From the NCBI RefSeq assembly GCF_001039355.2, contig NW_019775991.1:667730-731729 (forward strand): DNA of 64,000 bases, read 5' to 3'. The stretch comes from Lingula anatina (Eukaryota > Brachiopoda > Lingulata > Lingulida > Lingulidae). Shown here piece by piece: positions 60,547-64,000 of the stretch; position 1 is the stretch's first letter; each line of letters begins with the position of its first letter. Under the pieces are notes generated by a model that did no database searches, had not been told where the DNA came from, and saw only the letters and a program-made list of their open reading frames with translations. Position numbers and translations under genes: made by a program.

Positions 60547-60552
60547 AATAAA
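60547..60552 (+). terminator. Polyadenylation signal of copy E
   Basis: AATAAA at the place equivalent to that of D. Confidence 0.55.
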
Positions 60553-61239
60553 TTTATCACTGCAAAACAAGTTCATGCGTGCCATTCTTTCTTTTCTATA
60601 ATCTAATTTTCATTGACATTTGCCTTTTTCTATGCAAAATAAACAATCTATCACGGATCCACGTCAATTATAGAAACAAAGGTTTGGCTCAGAGAGGTAC
60701 ATTACAATGCTAGTAATGACCGTACGTTATAATAATTGGTGTTAATTAAAACAATCGTAAAATATAAAAGATAAGATACATTAGTCCGTCTTAAATACAT
60801 GTAACAAAGCAACAATAATAACTAGACTGCAACTGGCTGACGCCAGTGGCGGAGGATTCCCCTGATAAATAGGTGTGGGAATGCTTTCGTCAATCAATAA
60901 AAGATAGTGTGTAATAGTTTATTGACCTAATGACCCCTTGACTTAATTGTGAGTTATGTTAACAAACTGTTCTAAGGCAGTATATCTGTATAATAGCAGG
61001 TATATGGAGGTAAGACATAGGCAAAAATGACAAATATAGATAAATTGACCTTTGAACTTGAAGGTAATGGGCACTTACAAGGTCATGTGAAGGTCACGGG
61101 TTAAATTTGACCCCTTATTCTGAAAGAGCATGTGCGAATTGGGGGGGGGGGTCAACAAAACATCACTTTTAGCACACATCAATATTTTTCCATGAAATAG
61201 CTGAATGACCTTGAAAATGAGGGTCAAGGTCAAATTTGA

Positions 61240-61568
61240 CATTTGATTTGGGGGTTTTGGGTATATGTTTGGGGTGGTTTACTATAGCATGCTATGACCA
61301 AAAACCAGTGTTTCATGGAGAAATTGCCAAACTCAAGATTTCTGCAATATCATAAATATTTAAAAATCTATATTTAAAAAAGTAATTAAGCAGTCGCTAC
61401 CAAATTACGGCTAACCTTAGATAAATATATAGGGCATCATTTGCCACTATGAATGGGGCTCTGGGCCTTCCGGTTTTGGAGATCTCGGAAACAAACCTTT
61501 TTTGAGCCTGTTTGGCCATTAGTGACCTTGACCTTGACCTAATTGCATAAAAGTAGGTCATTATCTGT
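61240..61568. repeat. Repeated end of a contig
   Basis: A variant of the sequence that restarts at 61570, ending in TGACCTTGACC repeat units. It has its own version of the galactosyltransferase 3' region (around 61431). Confidence 0.6.
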
Positions 61569-61765
61569 NGACATTTGATTAGGCTGTTTGGGGTATATGT
61601 TTGGGGTAGTTTACTATAGCATGCTATGACCAAAAACCAGTATTTCATGGAGAAATTACCAAAGTCGCGATTTCTGTAATGTCATAAATATTTAAAAATC
61701 TATATTTAAAAAAAATTAGCAGTCGCTATGAAAGTTTGGCTAACCTTAGATAAATATATAGGGCA

Positions 61766-63387
61766 TCATTTGCCACTAAGAAAACACGATCCATCCGTCT
61801 CTGTATCATTAACGCTGTTGCCACAGATGAATTCTGGGAAACGCTCCGCTACGCGAGTAAAAAGCACTGGCCCGTTTGCTGAATAATTGATGGAATCGTA
61901 GTGTCGAAAAAATCTCCTTTATCCATTCACCAATGAAACGATTGCGTGGTTGGAATTTCAAAACTGCACTGTTTAATTTCGTTGCATTATCATTTGCCCA
62001 AGCGTTGACGTTTTCGAGAGAGAGTCCAAGCGCTTTAGAAGTATTGTGTCAGTGTCTAAGTATACCCCGCCGTATAGGTAAAGCAACAATAAACGTACCA
62101 AGTCAGTCTCGTGAGCAAACCAAAATGGGCCTTGGACATGTGAAGGCACTTGTTCGAAAAATGTCACTGTATATGCTTTGAATGTTTCTGGATCCAGTTG
62201 CACCAAACTACATGTATATAACACGTTTTCCACTGAAATGTTTACAATCTTAACATCAAAGCCTCCCTGAAAGTATTTGACAATTTGTTCTCCTGACATC
62301 ACTGTTCTGTAAATACGTACTTTAACCACGTGGGTAATGAAAAAGAATGCTCTCAAGGGAACGATGATTGATTCCGTGGACTCATGAATGGTGTCGTATA
62401 CATCTGATAAAACGTTTACCCAAATTCTTCATCACATTCTCTTTCTTGATTTGTAATAATTTGATCTTTTTGGATAGTTTCCCAGAATGTCTTTGTAGTC
62501 TCGCATCGGGCTTTTGACTTGAAATCGGAATCATAAATATCCAACAGGGGAATGAGAGGCACCGAAAACAACGAACCTACAATTAAAAAAAGACGAAAGT
62601 AGCTTGGTTAAAAATTTAACTCTAATTTGCAATAGACTTGATAGAAATAGTCCCCATATTCTAGACACAGGCCTAATAGTAATTGTGCGTCACAGACCAC
62701 GTGACCTCGTTGCTCATGAATATCCAGGCCTAGTGAACAGGGCCATTTCTGAAGCTCGATATTTTCAATATCATTTAAAAATGATATTTTGATGTAAAAT
62801 TGATAGTAAGACGGTGATAGTTGGACATTCACCTTTTCACCGTTCCATCCATTCTACATTCCCTTTTCCTTTAATATTGTTGAGAGCACTTTTAACTCAT
62901 ATTGCCACTGTACAAGGTATTACCATTAAGATACTTCAAAACAGAATGTCTGAACCTGTACAACCACATACAGATACAGCATATTTTAACTGTCCAAGTT
63001 TTTACTTTGCTCATTTGAAATTTGAAACGATTTCATAATTTGCACCAATCAAATAAAGAGAATCAAACCATAGCATGTATTGTTCACTAATAACACCTTT
63101 ATACTCTACAGCAACCTGTTAACGTTTGAACAAAAGCTAATTACAAATAAACTTGTACAGTATTAAAGTTGCAAAAATGTCCGACACCGAAGTTTTCGAC
63201 TCTTTGGAGCATGTCGTCTTTGTTCATTTTTAATGGTGGCCAGTCAAAAGAGTACGTGAATGTAAAATACCCGGTACACGCATTTTTGTTTTCTGTACAT
63301 ACCTTGCAAATCCGTTAAAGTTAATACAAGAGCCATGCTTAAGCATACTAACGCCAATAATGCAATTTTATAGGACAGTAGCTCCAT
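61766..63387 (-). pseudogene. Alpha-1,4-galactosyltransferase-like gene, degenerate copy 2
   Basis: Exon 1 is 63387-63303 and the second exon 62576 to about 61766. It keeps the frame through RAFFFITHVVKVRIY, where copy 1 has small deletions, and retains the DTD motif. It shares three breaks with copy 1: the missing T in GAATTTGGG, the extra CT unit, and an out-of-frame T-run. All shared breaks sit in short repeats, so consensus errors remain possible. No separate C-terminal exon was found. Confidence 0.7.
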
Positions 63388-64000
63388 GCTGTTGCAGGAC
63401 ACCTACTTGCTCTCCGGACACTTTCTCATACAATATTAATAGAAAAAATAATCCGGTCATCTTCACACCAGAGTGAGTATGGTTTTAAGTGCTCGATTTA
63501 AAGTACCATTTAAAGTGTCGTTTAGAGTGCCATGTTTAAATATATTACTCTCTCGTGGATAGGTAAAACAAACATTTTACTTGTGGTCAATGGGTTTCGC
63601 TACATTATAAAGACATATATTTGGCAAAATAGTCCATTTCACTCCGTTTCTTTTATGCCAAATACTTATCTTAACATTTCTGCTATAGCAAAAAAACGCT
63701 TCGGTACACAAAAATCCTTTTGCTTGCTTTATTCACAACATCACGCACTTCTGCACATTGGGTGACCACTTATCGTCAATACCGATGCTTCGTAAACTGG
63801 GGTGAGAAAAAATTTACCAACATAAATGCCTAAATTTAAGGAAAAGTGTCTAATATCACTGCCATTCAAATTTAAACTGTTTTAAGTGTTTTGAATCACA
63901 AATTTGGGGATAAGATAATATAAAAATGTATATTAAAATATAAGTATCGGAAAGTGTTTTGAATCACAAGTTTTGAGGATAAGATGTGTAATGTCAGTAA
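63388..64000. other. Right edge, no gene recognised
   Basis: From 63388 to 63910 this matches 58856-59378. The rest is AT-rich and unremarkable. Confidence 0.4.

Larger units (their letters stand above)
59380..63910. repeat. Near-copy of 55181-59378
   Basis: Starts right after the N at 59379 and follows 55181-59378 at high identity. A second N at 61569 lies within it, where about 330 bases (61240-61568) are repeated. The end of the first block (59378) corresponds to 63910. Either an alternative haplotype or a recent duplication. Confidence 0.85.

Noticed and set aside
1-64000. CRISPR arrays, prokaryotic operons, tRNA or rRNA genes
   Set aside because: No regularly spaced direct repeats or conserved RNA gene boxes were seen; the intron-bearing genes show that this is eukaryotic DNA.

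Overview
The window looks like AT-rich genomic DNA from an invertebrate animal, probably a marine one. A mollusc or other lophotrochozoan is my best guess, but the sequence does not settle it. Reasons: GT-AG introns, polyadenylation signals, an animal-type secreted subtilisin family, an alpha-1,4-galactosyltransferase-like gene, Tc1, hAT and LINE debris, many TIR miniature elements (MITEs) and a TGACCTTGACC-type dispersed repeat. No prokaryotic gene organisation, CRISPR or RNA gene was seen.

The theme is a cluster of secreted serine proteases of the proteinase K type (MEROPS S8 with an I9 inhibitor prodomain). Each gene has six coding exons: signal peptide; three exons for the propeptide; one with the catalytic Asp (136 nt in every copy); and a large last exon with His, the oxyanion-hole Asn and Ser. 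From left to right: the edge of a truncated copy Z (about 1-180, minus); copy A (4953-11664, minus, a pseudogene); copy B (22985-26621, minus, intact); copy C (36439-40421, minus, intact coding exons); copy D (47323-56275, plus); and a lone last exon E (59748-60436, plus). C and D are head to head. Convergent with D, and again with E, is a galactosyltransferase-like gene in two degenerate copies (57231-58855 and 61766-63387, minus).

Between the genes lie long paralogous upstream blocks, a dispersed block that carries a conserved splice donor (a candidate 5' noncoding exon), LINE fragments and TIR elements. Several insertions can be bounded to the base because a paralogous block supplies the empty site.

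Six single N characters (18419, 28861, 31519, 38601, 59379, 61569) mark contig joins. At most of them the sequence after the N repeats sequence found before it. The repeats at 27148-28860/31520-33232 (no net indel over 1,713 bases) and 38393-38600/38602-38809 (one mismatch seen) are most simply unmerged contig ends. The 16.65-18.42/18.42-20.19 kb and 55.18-59.38/59.38-63.91 kb pairs may be alternative haplotypes or recent duplications. Gene counts should be read with this in mind.

The points most worth following up are the inactivation of copy A, a conserved 69-codon ORF with a conserved stop that overlaps the first coding exon of every protease gene, a sharply bounded patch of divergence between D and E, and the contig-join redundancy.
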